Positions 33,425 through 41,970 of a DNA stretch of 64,000 nt are shown here, in pieces. Source of the DNA: Amycolatopsis pittospori (GTDB lineage: Bacteria > Actinomycetota > Actinomycetes > Mycobacteriales > Pseudonocardiaceae); assembly GCF_013870525.1 (NCBI RefSeq), contig NZ_JACBXD010000009.1, positions 1 through 64,000 on the forward strand, read 5' to 3'. The position numbers and the translations under genes were made by a program. Each line of letters starts with the position of its first letter. Within the stretch, counting starts at the first letter, position 1. A model generated the notes under the pieces. That model was given only the letters and a program-made list of their open reading frames with translations. It searched no databases and was not told the DNA's origin.

Positions 33425-33741
33425 ACGACGTCGCCGAGCCGTATATGGTCCACGATCCGCGGGAGATGGCGGGCCAGCTGATCAACGGCAACTGGATCGT
33501 CGCGCGCTGGGAGCACCTCGCCGAAGACGAGGACCTGGAGCGATGGACGGCCGTGCTGCGCGAGAACTGCGAAGAACTCGGCGTCGACCCGTACGTCATC
33601 AACATCCCGCGGAAGAGCCTCACCATCGTCTTCAACGGCGCGCTCCCCGCACCGACGTTCGAACAGCTCGAGAACTCGATAGCCGCCATCGAGTATCACC
33701 GCTTCCTCGAACGCGAAATCGGACCGAGACGCCTGAACTAG
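33421..33741 (+). CDS. Hypothetical protein coupled to DUF397
   Basis: The ATG at 33421 overlaps the DUF397 stop (ATGA), giving 106 residues. I do not recognise the family. It is acidic and soluble (MVHDPREMAGQLINGNWIVARWEHLAEDEDLERW, VDPYVINIPRKSLTIVF, FEQLENSIAAIEYHRFLEREIG). Co-translation with DUF397 suggests a third member of the XRE module. Its TAG shares the tetranucleotide CTAG with the stop of the small minus-strand frame. Confidence 0.7.
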   Translation: MNDVAEPYMVHDPREMAGQLINGNWIVARWEHLAEDEDLERWTAVLRENCEELGVDPYVINIPRKSLTIVFNGALPAPTFEQLENSIAAIEYHRFLEREIGPRRLN

Positions 33742-33917
33742 GCGACCTCGGGGGCGGCCCGCATCCCGAGGTAGACACACTCCGTGCCGGTCGAAAGCGT
33801 CGAGAAGACCACGGGCATCCAGTCTTCACTGAAGGACGGCCCGGCACCTGAAGCCCCGAACACCGAGTCCGTCACCGGGACCAGGACCATGTCCAGTGGC
33901 GGCGAAAAGTCCTTCAT
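33738..33917 (-). CDS. Small hypothetical protein or 3' gene remnant, 59 codons
   Basis: On the minus strand an ATG at 33917 opens MKDFSPPLDMVLVPVTDSVF, then GASGAGPSFSEDWMPVVFST and LSTGTECVYLGMRAAPEVA. Codon use is typical of the host, and the frame stays open and protein-like for another ten codons upstream (PTYEFVDG) with no start codon there. It may therefore be the tail of a decayed gene. Its stop is embedded in CTAG shared with the convergent gene. The function is unknown. Confidence 0.45.
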   Translation of the reverse strand: MKDFSPPLDMVLVPVTDSVFGASGAGPSFSEDWMPVVFSTLSTGTECVYLGMRAAPEVA

Positions 33918-33946
33918 GCCGTCGACGAACTCGTACGTCGGCCCGG

Positions 33947-34078
33947 GTGACCGTGCTGCTGCCGGCGGCCGTAGTGCTGCTGGGCGTACTGGCCGCGCCG
34001 GCCATGCGCCGCCCGACCCCGCGCACGCCTCCCCCGGCCCCCGCTCCCGAGGCCGCCAGCACCGCCTCCCGCATCTAG
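33947..34078 (+). CDS. Tiny putative membrane peptide, 43 codons
   Basis: GTG 33947 opens VTVLLPAAVVLLGVLAAPAM followed by a Pro/Ala-rich tail, RRPTPRTPPPAPAPEAASTA. The first 20 residues could be a single membrane helix. The start lies 30 nt from the divergent small frame at 33917. There is no clear ribosome-binding site, so it may be a chance frame. A very strong hairpin follows. Confidence 0.35.
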   Translation: MTVLLPAAVVLLGVLAAPAMRRPTPRTPPPAPAPEAASTASRI

Positions 34079-34116
34079 AGGACTACTTGCGATCGGCAGG
34101 TCCCCTCAGTCGCGCA

Positions 34117-34163
34117 ATGAAAGACCCGTTACTTGCAAATTTTGCAAGTAACGGGTCTTTCAT
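34117..34163. terminator. Perfect 23-bp hairpin between convergent genes
   Basis: ATGAAAGACCCGTTACTTGC is followed by AAATTTT and then the exact inverse, giving 23-bp arms around a single base. It lies 26 nt before the end of the GH3 gene on the opposite strand, so it would serve as a bidirectional terminator. The AT-rich arms differ from the surrounding DNA. Confidence 0.8.
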
Positions 34164-34189
34164 GGCATCCGCGGGAGGGCGGAAGCTTC

Positions 34190-36046
34190 CTATCGGCGGT
34201 ACCGCAGGCCGAAGCCGTACGGGAACAGCGCCTTCTTGCCGTCACCGACGTTCACCGGTTCCTGAGCCGCACTGGTCGGCCAGCTGAACGTCAGTTTCCC
34301 GGTCGGGTCGTAGTCGCCGTAAAGGACATCGGCGACACCGGCACCTTCGCTACCCGGCAGCCAAGCGGCGACGAGCCCGTTGAACTTCGGCAGTTGCGCG
34401 GCGATGTCGAGCGGGCGGCCGGACACGGTCACGACGACCACCGGGACACCGGAACTCTTCAGTTTGGCGATCGTGGCGAGGTCTTCGGCGTCGAGTCCGA
34501 AGCCGTTCGGCCGGTCTCCCTGCCCTTCGGCGTACGGCGTTTCGCCCACCACCGCGACCGCGACCTTGTAGCTGCCGTCGATTCCGTCACCCGCACGGTC
34601 ATAGGTCACCGTGGTTCCCTTCCCCGCCCCCGACTTGAGGCCGTCGAGGATGGTGGTGCCCGGGATGACCGGGCCGCTCTGGCCTTGCCACGTGAGCGTC
34701 CAGCCGCCCGCCTGATTGCCCATGTCGTTCGCGTTCTTGCCCGCGACGAAGATCTTGTTGTTCTTCTTCGCCAGTGGCAGCACACCGTCGTTCTTCAGCA
34801 GCACCTGGGATTCGCGGACGGCCTGCCGGGCCAGATCGCGATGTTCCTTGCCTCCGAACGTCTTCTGGAGCGAACGGTCGGTGTACGGGCGCTCGAACAG
34901 GCCGAGCTTGAACTTCTCCGCCAGGATGCGGCGGTTCGCGTCGTCGATCCGGTCGCGCGAGACGCGACCCGCCTCGACCTCGGCCTTGAGGTAGGAGAGG
35001 AACTGCGGCGCGTCCCACGGGACCATGAACATGTCGATGCCCGCGTTGACCGAAAGGCGCACTTCCTCGGGGGTGAAGCCTTCCTGGCCGTCGATCTGGT
35101 TGATCGCGTTGTAGTCCGAGATCACCAGGCCGGAGAACCGCAGTTCCTTCTTGAGGACGTCGGTGATCAGGTACTTCTGGGCGTGCATGCGCACCCCCTG
35201 GAAGCTGGAGAACGAGATCATCACCGAGCCGACGCCGCGGTCGATCGCCTCACGGAACGGCGGCAGATGGATCTGGCGCAGTTCGCGTTCGCTGATCTCG
35301 GTGTTGCCCTGGTCGACGCCGTTCGTAGTGCCACCGTCGCCGATGTAGTGCTTCGCGGTCGCGAGCACCGAGCCCGGCTTCTCGCCGAGCTTGCGGCCTT
35401 GGAGACCGGTGATGGCCGACGCGTTCGCGATGGCGTCACGCGGGGATTCGCCGAACGACTCGTAAGTCCGGCCCCAGCGATCGTCACGCGCGACGCAGAG
35501 GCAAGGCGAGAAGTCCCACTGCGGACCGGTTCCGGCGACTTCCAACGCCGTCGCGCGGCCGATCTTCTCGACCAGCCGCGGGTTGTTCGCGGCGCCCAGA
35601 CCGATGTTGTGCGGGAAGATCGTCGCGCCGTAGACGTTGTTGTGGCCGTGCACGGCGTCGACGCCGTAGATCGTGGGAATGCCGAGCGGCGTCGAAACCG
35701 CCGCCTTCTGGTACGAGTCGACCATGTCGGCCCACCCGGTCGGCGTGTTGCTGGCGGGTACGGAGCCGCCGCCGGACAACAGGGACCCCAGTTTGAGCGC
35801 GGCGGCTTGATCGGGGGTGACCGCGCCGCGTTCGGCCTGCGTCATCTGGCCGATCTTGTCGTCGAGACTCATCCGCTTGAGCAGGTCGTTCACTCGGGCG
35901 GACGTCGAAGCGTGGGGATTCTTGTACACCGGCCCCGGGGCGGCGGACGCCATCGGGGCCAGTGCCGAACCGGCCAGGAGCAGGCCTGCGAGCACTGTGG
36001 TTTGCGTCGTGCGAAGAGATCTTCTGACGCGGAGGCGGGACGACAT
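34190..36046 (-). CDS. Secreted glycoside hydrolase family 3 enzyme (beta-glucosidase type)
   Basis: ATG 36046 with GGAGGAAACA upstream gives 618 residues. Residues 1-36 are a Sec signal peptide (VRRSLRTTQTTVLAGLLLAGSALAPMASAA). The N-terminal GH3 barrel includes IYGVDAVHGHNNVYGAT, ATAKHYIGDGGTTNGVDQG and the nucleophile Asp in GLVISDYNAINQIDG. The C-terminal domain includes VLLKNDGVLPL and ends FPYGFGLRY. It should release glucose from oligosaccharides outside the cell; beta-glucosidase or xylosidase are the main options. There is no cell-wall anchor. Confidence 0.92.
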   Translation of the reverse strand: MSSRLRVRRSLRTTQTTVLAGLLLAGSALAPMASAAPGPVYKNPHASTSARVNDLLKRMSLDDKIGQMTQAERGAVTPDQAAALKLGSLLSGGGSVPASNTPTGWADMVDSYQKAAVSTPLGIPTIYGVDAVHGHNNVYGATIFPHNIGLGAANNPRLVEKIGRATALEVAGTGPQWDFSPCLCVARDDRWGRTYESFGESPRDAIANASAITGLQGRKLGEKPGSVLATAKHYIGDGGTTNGVDQGNTEISERELRQIHLPPFREAIDRGVGSVMISFSSFQGVRMHAQKYLITDVLKKELRFSGLVISDYNAINQIDGQEGFTPEEVRLSVNAGIDMFMVPWDAPQFLSYLKAEVEAGRVSRDRIDDANRRILAEKFKLGLFERPYTDRSLQKTFGGKEHRDLARQAVRESQVLLKNDGVLPLAKKNNKIFVAGKNANDMGNQAGGWTLTWQGQSGPVIPGTTILDGLKSGAGKGTTVTYDRAGDGIDGSYKVAVAVVGETPYAEGQGDRPNGFGLDAEDLATIAKLKSSGVPVVVVTVSGRPLDIAAQLPKFNGLVAAWLPGSEGAGVADVLYGDYDPTGKLTFSWPTSAAQEPVNVGDGKKALFPYGFGLRYRR

Positions 36047-36161
36047 TGTTTCCTCCGTAGCTCGAACAATCCATATGTTGCGCGCCACAACAAACTAGCT
36101 CCAGGTCCGAGTGTTCCAGGTCACAATTAGGCAACGGCGGGCCGTCGAGTACCTTCCGGAT

Positions 36162-36800
36162 GTGCGTTTCGTCCTCGCGTCCCAGTCCCCCGCCCGCCTC
36201 GCCGTCCTGCGTTCCGCCGGCCTCGATCCGAGCGTCGTCGTCTCCGGCGTCGACGAGGACGCGGTGGCCGCGTCCCTGACCGATCCGGCTCCCGTGGAAC
36301 TGGTCCGCGCGCTGGCCGCGGCGAAGGCCGAGGCGGTTTTCGAGACCCTCGTCGGCACTCACGAGGGCAGCGCCGACATGGTCATCGTGGGCTGCGATTC
36401 GATGCTGTCGATAGGCGGGGAAATGGTCGGGAAGCCGATCACTCCGGAGGCCGCGCGCGAGCGTTGGGCTTCCATGGCGGGCAAAACCGGTGAACTTCTC
36501 ACCGGCCACGCGATCATCCGCGTCGAGAACGGCGAGAAGACGAAGGAAGCTTCGGGGACCGAAGGAACGACTGTTCGCTTCGGTACCCCCTCGCAGGAAG
36601 ACATCGAGGCCTACATCGCGTCCGGCGAACCGCTTCAGGTGGCGGGCGGCTTCACTTTGGACGGGCGTGGCGGCTGGTTCGTCGAAGGAATCGACGGGGA
36701 CTTCTCGAGCGTCATCGGGATCAGCCTGCCGCTGACCCGCCGTCTCCTGACCGAGGTCGGCGTGAGCGTCGTCGATCTCTGGACCCGTCCCGCATCCTGA
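36162..36800 (+). CDS. maf: Maf-family nucleoside triphosphate pyrophosphatase
   Basis: GTG 36162 (MRFVLASQSPARLAVLRSAGL) is the best start, giving 212 residues. The Maf signature S-x-SPxR (ASQSPARLAVL), the conserved VSGVDEDAV and VIVGCDSMLSIGGEMVGKP with the catalytic Asp are present. Maf proteins hydrolyse modified or canonical NTPs to monophosphates and keep odd nucleotides out of nucleic acids. The gene lies between accD5-accE5 and accA3, as I remember for mycobacteria. Confidence 0.9.
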   Translation: MRFVLASQSPARLAVLRSAGLDPSVVVSGVDEDAVAASLTDPAPVELVRALAAAKAEAVFETLVGTHEGSADMVIVGCDSMLSIGGEMVGKPITPEAARERWASMAGKTGELLTGHAIIRVENGEKTKEASGTEGTTVRFGTPSQEDIEAYIASGEPLQVAGGFTLDGRGGWFVEGIDGDFSSVIGISLPLTRRLLTEVGVSVVDLWTRPAS

Positions 36801-36900
36801 GACGGCTCCCACACGATCGGGTGATCCGGAAGAGTCCTGCTTCGCCGAACGTTCTTCACGTTCGGCTAATCAGGAAACTTTCACGCACCGGAGTCGCCCC

Positions 36901-38265
36901 GTGTCTTTCATTCGGACCTACACCAGGCCAAGGGTCTTCGCGGCGGCGGTCCTCGGCTCGCTCGTCGTGGGCGCCCTCCTCGGCATCCTCGCCAGGACGA
37001 CCGAAGCGAGCTGGTTGACCGAGCTGCTCGACCAGATCGGTTCGATCTTCACCACGCTGCTGCAGATCGCCGTGATCCCGCTGGTCTTCACCGCGATCGT
37101 GGTCGGCATCAACAGCCTCCGCAATCTCGGCGGCGGCAAGAAGGCCGCCCGGCTCGGCGGCAAGACCGTCCTGTGGTTCGCGATCACCTCGTTCATCGCG
37201 TCGCTGATCGGCATCGCCGTCGCCAAGCTGTTCAACCCGGGCAGCGGCGGCCTCGGCGAAGGCGTCGCGGCGACCGCGAAGAACGCCGACAAGGCCACCA
37301 AGAGCGTGGACAACTGGGGCTCCTGGAGCGCCTTCGTCGACGGCTTGCTGCCGAAGAACTTCCTCACCGCCTTCACCGAGGGTGAGACGCTCCAGGTCCT
37401 GGTGCTCGCCGTGCTGATCGGCGCGGCCGCCTACAGCCTCGGGGACAAGGCCAAGCCGTTCGTCGACTTCACCACCAGCGTGTTCGAGATCATCCAGCGC
37501 TACCTCGGCTGGATCGTCCGGCTCGCCCCGATCGGCATCATCGGCCTGATCGGCGCGGCCGTCGCGAACTACGGTGACGCGCTGTTCCGGCCGCTGTTCA
37601 CCACCACTCTCGCGGTGTACGTGGGCTGCTTGCTGGTCCTCTTCGTGGTGTACCCGATCCTGCTGCAGTTCGTGGCGAAGGTCAGCCCGCTGAAGTTCTT
37701 CTCCAAGGCGGGCACCGCGATCCAGTTCGCGTTCGCTTCGCAGTCTTCGGCCGCGACGCTCCCCCTCACCCGGCAGTCAGCCGTCAACCTGGGCGTCCAG
37801 CCCGCGTACGCCGCCTTCGCGACTCCGCTGGGCAGCGCCACGAAGATGGACGGTTGCGCCGCGGTGTTCCCGGCGATCGGCGCGATCTTCATCGCGAACC
37901 TTTCCGGTGTCTCGCTGAACTTCTGGCAGTACGCCGGCATCGTCGTGGTCGCCGTGCTCGGCGCGCTGGCCACCGCGGGCACCACCGGCTGGCTGACCGC
38001 GCTGACCCTGACCACCGCGTTCATCGGACTCGACGCGCAGCAGGTGGCGCTCGGGATCGCGCTGATCTACTCGGTCAACCCGATCATGGACATGATGCGG
38101 ACCGCGACCAACGTCGCCGGCCAGATCGTCGTTCCGGTGGTCGTCGCCCGCGGCGAAGGCCTGCTGGACGACGAGGTCCTGAACTCCACGACGGACCCTT
38201 CGCCCGCTGCTGACGGCGAAGCCACTGCCGCGGAGAAGGAGCCCGTCGCCGCAGGCGCCAAGTAG
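36901..38265 (+). CDS. Dicarboxylate/amino acid:cation symporter (DAACS, GltP type)
   Basis: GTG 36901 gives 454 residues with about eight membrane helices and the re-entrant-loop motifs of the glutamate transporter family: QFAFASQSSAATLPLTRQS (HP1 serine-rich loop), ATPLGSATKMDGCAAVFPAIGAIFIANLSG (NMDGT-like, here KMDG) and ALIYSVNPIMDMMRTATNVAGQ (NxxxD ligand site). It imports C4-dicarboxylates or acidic amino acids with Na+ or H+. The tail is charged and cytoplasmic. Confidence 0.9.
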   Translation: MSFIRTYTRPRVFAAAVLGSLVVGALLGILARTTEASWLTELLDQIGSIFTTLLQIAVIPLVFTAIVVGINSLRNLGGGKKAARLGGKTVLWFAITSFIASLIGIAVAKLFNPGSGGLGEGVAATAKNADKATKSVDNWGSWSAFVDGLLPKNFLTAFTEGETLQVLVLAVLIGAAAYSLGDKAKPFVDFTTSVFEIIQRYLGWIVRLAPIGIIGLIGAAVANYGDALFRPLFTTTLAVYVGCLLVLFVVYPILLQFVAKVSPLKFFSKAGTAIQFAFASQSSAATLPLTRQSAVNLGVQPAYAAFATPLGSATKMDGCAAVFPAIGAIFIANLSGVSLNFWQYAGIVVVAVLGALATAGTTGWLTALTLTTAFIGLDAQQVALGIALIYSVNPIMDMMRTATNVAGQIVVPVVVARGEGLLDDEVLNSTTDPSPAADGEATAAEKEPVAAGAK

Positions 38266-38275
38266 TCACCGAAGT

Positions 38276-38326
38276 CCGTGAAGGCCTCCTTCCCTACTTT
38301 GACGGTAGGGAAGGAGGCCTTCACGG
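38276..38326. terminator. 22-bp perfect hairpin, GTGAAGGCCTCCTTCCC family
   Basis: CCGTGAAGGCCTCCTTCCC starts 10 nt after the symporter stop and is repeated in inverse after a 7-nt loop (arms 38276-38297 and 38305-38326). A nearly identical hairpin follows glpK at 48835. It is a likely terminator. Confidence 0.82.
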
Positions 38327-38376
38327 GCTTGGAGAACCGCAGGCGAGGATTTCATCGGAAAGGATCGAGGCCCGAG

Positions 38377-38429
38377 GTTACGAAAGCCACTTTCGCAACG
38401 TTGAAGGTTGCGAAAGTGGCTTTCGCAAC
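38377..38429. terminator. 23-bp hairpin, CGAAAGTGGCTTTCGC family
   Basis: GTTACGAAAGCCACTTTCGC and its inverse, with one mismatch, are separated by a 7-nt loop. Each arm is itself internally palindromic (GCGAAAG...CTTTCGC). It lies between the convergent symporter and the secreted-protein gene, in tandem with the hairpin at 38276. Confidence 0.7.
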
Positions 38430-38471
38430 ACCCCGCCCGCCCGAAGTCCTGAAGCCACCTGCCGCCAAAGT

Positions 38472-38492
38472 GATAGCAAAGGTCCCTTGCTA
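38472..38492. repeat. Single GATAGCAAAGGTCCCTTGCT element
   Basis: This copy of the element at 1543 and 4744 lies 6 nt after the stop of the minus-strand secreted-protein gene. Thus all three sites for this family directly follow stop codons. Confidence 0.8.
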
Positions 38493-38497
38493 CCGCG

Positions 38498-39211
38498 TCA
38501 GGGACAGGGCCGCAGGTCAGCCCGGGTGACCCGGACGTCCGGCCAGCCCTTCAGCTCCGAAGGCGCGGTGTACCGGCGCGTGCAGCCCACCGAACCTTTC
38601 GCGACGTCGTAGACCTCCGCCAGCACCGGCGCGGCCTGGCAGCGGGCCGAACCGGACTGCGCTCCCGGGCATTCGTGCCGGACGACGATGACGTCGGCGA
38701 TCCCGTCCGTGGTCACGTCGCTCAGGGCGATCGTCCCGGCATCCGAGAAGTACGGCTTCCCGGTGTCCCGCCAGATCCCGCCGCGCGCGACGAACAGTTC
38801 GCCCGCCGAGCCGCCGTCGGTGTCGCCGCGCACCAGGCAGACCGGCGTCGTGCCGTCGACGCAGCGCAGCGAATCGCCCGCGAGGGTGACACCCATGTCG
38901 TTGATCATCAAGGGGAAGACCGAGTCCGCGCCGATCCGGACCACGCCCTGCTTCCCCGCCTCGTCACCCAGCAGCACGACGGGCAGCCCCGCGACGGTCA
39001 TCGCGCCGATCTCCCGGCAGACCGAGTGGCCGCAGTTGACGCCCGGCGTCGTCGGGGCGGCGTCGGGCGCAGGCGCCTGGATCGTGTCCGCGGGCACCGA
39101 AGGATCCGGACGGAGCAGGAACACGGCCGCGAACACGCCCGCCGTCACCACGGCGGCGAGCACCGCGGTGAACAGCACGGATCGCGGTGTCCGCGCTTCC
39201 TGAGTCCGCAT
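38498..39211 (-). CDS. Membrane-anchored extracytoplasmic protein of unknown function
   Basis: The 237-residue protein starts at ATG 39211. An N-terminal anchor (about 13-33, VLFTAVLAAVVTAGVFAAVFLL) is followed by a Pro/Ala-rich spacer and a beta-rich domain with eight cysteines (NCGHSVCRE, LRCVDGTTPVCLV, HECPGAQSGSARC, GCTRRY, RPCP), probably paired as disulfides outside the cell. The middle (SDVTTDGIADVIVVRHECPG) resembles an FG-GAP-like repeat. I do not recognise a defined family. Confidence 0.72.
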   Translation of the reverse strand: MRTQEARTPRSVLFTAVLAAVVTAGVFAAVFLLRPDPSVPADTIQAPAPDAAPTTPGVNCGHSVCREIGAMTVAGLPVVLLGDEAGKQGVVRIGADSVFPLMINDMGVTLAGDSLRCVDGTTPVCLVRGDTDGGSAGELFVARGGIWRDTGKPYFSDAGTIALSDVTTDGIADVIVVRHECPGAQSGSARCQAAPVLAEVYDVAKGSVGCTRRYTAPSELKGWPDVRVTRADLRPCP

Positions 39212-39240
39212 ATCCGAGAGCGTAAGTGATCTAGCACAGA

Positions 39241-39546
39241 GTGCACGTCTATGTTGTTCCCGTGACGAACCCAGCCTTGCCCAACGCCCTGTTCCTCCCC
39301 ACCGCGAAAAAGCCGAAGGACTTCACGAGCGCGGAGATCGAGCTGCGCCGGACCAGCGACGGCCGGATGGCGCTGATCGCGTTCACCACGGTGCAGCGCC
39401 TGGTCGAATGCTGCGGCCCGCACCAGCCGTGGGCCTTGGTCAAATCCGAGCACCTCGGCCGGGTCTACCGGGAACAGCCGTACGACCTCATCGTGCTCGA
39501 TTCCGACCTTCCAGAAGAACTGCGCCACCGCGAGGCGCTGGTATAA
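39241..39546 (+). CDS. SAV_915 family protein
   Basis: The frame begins at GTG 39241; GTG 39262 (MTNPALPNALFLP) is an equally good start. The 94-101 residue product has FTSAEIELRRTSDGRMALIAFTTVQRLVECCGPHQPWALV, the pattern of the SAV_915 family, an actinobacterial relative of SseB C-terminal-like proteins. The function is unknown. It precedes accA3 by 108 bp. Confidence 0.75.
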   Translation: MHVYVVPVTNPALPNALFLPTAKKPKDFTSAEIELRRTSDGRMALIAFTTVQRLVECCGPHQPWALVKSEHLGRVYREQPYDLIVLDSDLPEELRHREALV

Positions 39547-39654
39547 ACAGAAGTCACTGGGTGGCCTTGCTCTCACTCGATCAGAGTGGAACTTCCGTAA
39601 ACTGCTGCGGAGCCGCATCGGGGCGGCCCGACGTGCGAACGCAGGAGGTACGGC

Positions 39655-41445
39655 GTGACCGAGCAGGCCGGCACAGGTGGTCCGGTGACCAAGATCCTGA
39701 TCGCGAACCGTGGCGAGATCGCGGTCCGGGTGATCAGGGCGGCGAAGGACGCCGGGCTGACCAGCGTGGCCGTCTACGCCGATCCGGACCGTGACGCACC
39801 CCACGTCCGTCTCGCGGACGAGGCCTTCGCCCTCGGTGGGACCACCGCGGCGGAGAGCTACCTCGTCTTCGACAAGCTGCTCGACGCCGCCAAGCGGTCG
39901 GGCGCGGACTCGGTGCACCCGGGTTACGGCTTCCTTTCCGAGAACGCGGACTTCGCGCAGGCCGTGATCGACGCCGGACTGACCTGGATCGGGCCGAGCC
40001 CGCAGGCCATCCGCGACCTCGGCGACAAGGTGACCGCGCGCCACATCGCGCTGCGCGCCGGCGCCCCGCTCGTGCCCGGTACGAAGGACCCCGCCAAGAA
40101 CGCGGACGAGATCGTCGCGTTCGCCGACGAGCACGGGCTGCCGGTCGCGATCAAGGCGGCGTTCGGCGGCGGTGGCCGCGGCCTCAAGGTCGCGCGCACC
40201 CGCGAGGAGATCCCGGAGCTCTTCGAGTCCGCGACCCGCGAGGCGATCTCCGCCTTCGGCCGCGGCGAATGCTTCGTCGAGCGCTACCTGGACAAGCCGC
40301 GTCACGTCGAGGCCCAGGTACTCGCCGACCAGCACGGCAACGCGATCGTCGTCGGCACCCGCGACTGCTCGCTGCAGCGCCGCCACCAGAAGCTGGTCGA
40401 GGAGGCGCCCGCGCCGTTCCTGACCGACGAGCAGCGCAAGCGCATCCACGAGTCCGCGAAGGCGATCTGCAAGGAAGCGGGTTACTACGGCGCCGGAACG
40501 GTCGAGTACCTCGTCGCCGTCGACGGCACGATCTCGTTCCTCGAGGTCAACACCCGGCTCCAGGTCGAGCACCCGGTGTCCGAGGAGACCACGGGCCTCG
40601 ACCTCGTGCGCGAGATGTTCCGCATCGCCCGCGGCGAGAAGCTGCGCATCACCGAAGACCCGGTGCCGCGCGGTCACTCGATCGAATTCCGCATCAACGG
40701 TGAGGACGCCGGTCGCGGCTTCCTGCCCGCCCCCGGCACCGTGACGAAGTTCGTCGCGCCGAGCGGACCCGGCGTCCGCGTCGACTCGGGTGTCGAGTCC
40801 GGCAGCGTCATCGGCGGCCAGTTCGACTCGATGCTCGCGAAGCTGATCGTCACCGGCTCGGACCGGCAGAACGCGCTCGAACGCAGCCGCCGGGCACTGG
40901 CCGAGATGGTCGCCGACGGTATGGCGACGGTCCTGCCGTTCCACCGCGTGATCGTGGACGACCCCGCCTTCATCGGCGACGAAGACGGCTTCAGCGTGCA
41001 CACCCGCTGGATCGAGACCGAGTTCGAGAACAAGATCGAGCCGTTCGTCGCCCCCGAAGCCGCCGACGCCGAAGAAGAGCAGCCGCGCCAGAACGTCGTC
41101 GTCGAGGTCGGCGGCCGCCGCCTCGAAGTGTCGCTTCCCGGCGGTTTCTCGCTCGACGGCGGTGGCGGCGGCACGGCCGTCAAGGCCAAGCCGCGCAAGC
41201 GGGCCGGCGGCACCAAGGCCGCGGTGAGCGGCGATGCCGTCACCGCACCGATGCAGGGCACCATCGTGAAGGTCGCCGTCGAAGAGGGCCAGCAGGTCGA
41301 GGCGGGCGAACTGGTCGTCGTGCTCGAAGCGATGAAGATGGAGAACCCGGTCACCGCGCACAAAGCGGGTACCGTCACCGGCCTTTCGGTCGAGGTCGGC
41401 GCAGCGGTGACGCAGGGAACCCAGCTGTTCGAGCTGAAAGACTGA
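39655..41445 (+). CDS. accA3: Acyl-CoA carboxylase alpha subunit: biotin carboxylase plus biotin carrier (AccA3)
   Basis: GTG 39655 gives 596 residues. Biotin carboxylase covers about 9-455: [19 protein letters not shown], the ATP-grasp loop [15 protein letters not shown], the catalytic region [15 protein letters not shown] and [15 protein letters not shown]. The biotin carrier domain is at 525-596, with the biotinylated Lys in [17 protein letters not shown]. It carboxylates its own biotin with ATP and bicarbonate and hands CO2 to AccD partners. BirA at 13129-13953 should biotinylate it. Confidence 0.95.
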   Translation: MTEQAGTGGPVTKILIANRGEIAVRVIRAAKDAGLTSVAVYADPDRDAPHVRLADEAFALGGTTAAESYLVFDKLLDAAKRSGADSVHPGYGFLSENADFAQAVIDAGLTWIGPSPQAIRDLGDKVTARHIALRAGAPLVPGTKDPAKNADEIVAFADEHGLPVAIKAAFGGGGRGLKVARTREEIPELFESATREAISAFGRGECFVERYLDKPRHVEAQVLADQHGNAIVVGTRDCSLQRRHQKLVEEAPAPFLTDEQRKRIHESAKAICKEAGYYGAGTVEYLVAVDGTISFLEVNTRLQVEHPVSEETTGLDLVREMFRIARGEKLRITEDPVPRGHSIEFRINGEDAGRGFLPAPGTVTKFVAPSGPGVRVDSGVESGSVIGGQFDSMLAKLIVTGSDRQNALERSRRALAEMVADGMATVLPFHRVIVDDPAFIGDEDGFSVHTRWIETEFENKIEPFVAPEAADAEEEQPRQNVVVEVGGRRLEVSLPGGFSLDGGGGGTAVKAKPRKRAGGTKAAVSGDAVTAPMQGTIVKVAVEEGQQVEAGELVVVLEAMKMENPVTAHKAGTVTGLSVEVGAAVTQGTQLFELKD

Positions 41446-41491
41446 CGATTGTCGTGGTTGACGGACCCTCGCTCGGCCTACCATCGAAAGG

Positions 41492-41950
41492 GTGAGCGAG
41501 GTTCCGTCTCCGCGGCTGCGGATCAGTGACCAGGATCGAGAGTCCGCGCTGACCGCACTGGGTGAGCACATGAGCGTGGGCCGGATCGACATCGACGAAT
41601 TCGGCGAGCGGTCGGCTCAGGTCACCGCCGCCAAGACCCGCGGTGAGCTGTCCGAGATCTTCGCCGACCTGCCTGAACCGCACCCGGCCTACGACGTGCC
41701 GAAAACAGCGGTCGGCGAGCCGGAGAAACCGGCGTGGGCGGGCATCTCCCCGGCTCAGCGGGTCATGGGCGCCCTGCTGCCGATCCTCTTCATCGCCTCC
41801 ATCGCGCTCATCATCACCACCGGCGTCACCTGGTGGTTCATCCTCGTCCCGATCGGGATCAGCGCCCTCGGCGAGGGTATCTGGGGCAAGGGCTGGGAGA
41901 ACGCGCACAAGAAGCTCGCGAAGCAACGTCGCCGGGAACTGGACGGCTGA
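41492..41950 (+). CDS. DUF1707 membrane protein (first)
   Basis: GTG 41492 gives 152 residues. The N-terminal DUF1707 (RISDQDRESALTALGEHMSVGRIDIDEFGERSAQVTAAKTRGELSEIFADLP) is followed by two membrane helices (about 92-112 and 115-133) and a basic tail. DUF1707 is proposed to be a small DNA- or protein-binding module at the membrane. A second DUF1707 gene follows after 20 nt; the two are probably duplicates in one operon. Confidence 0.88.
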   Translation: MSEVPSPRLRISDQDRESALTALGEHMSVGRIDIDEFGERSAQVTAAKTRGELSEIFADLPEPHPAYDVPKTAVGEPEKPAWAGISPAQRVMGALLPILFIASIALIITTGVTWWFILVPIGISALGEGIWGKGWENAHKKLAKQRRRELDG

Positions 41951-41970
41951 TCCGCCCGTAGACTCGGGAT

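Noticed and set aside
34133..36130. 665-codon ORF on the plus strand
   Set aside because: It is the antisense shadow of the GH3 gene: its product is Arg/Val/Asp-rich with no family pattern, while the minus strand has a signal peptide, RBS and GH3 motifs.
39145..41592. 815-codon ORF on the minus strand
   Set aside because: It is the antisense shadow of accA3; its translation is low-complexity and matches no fold.
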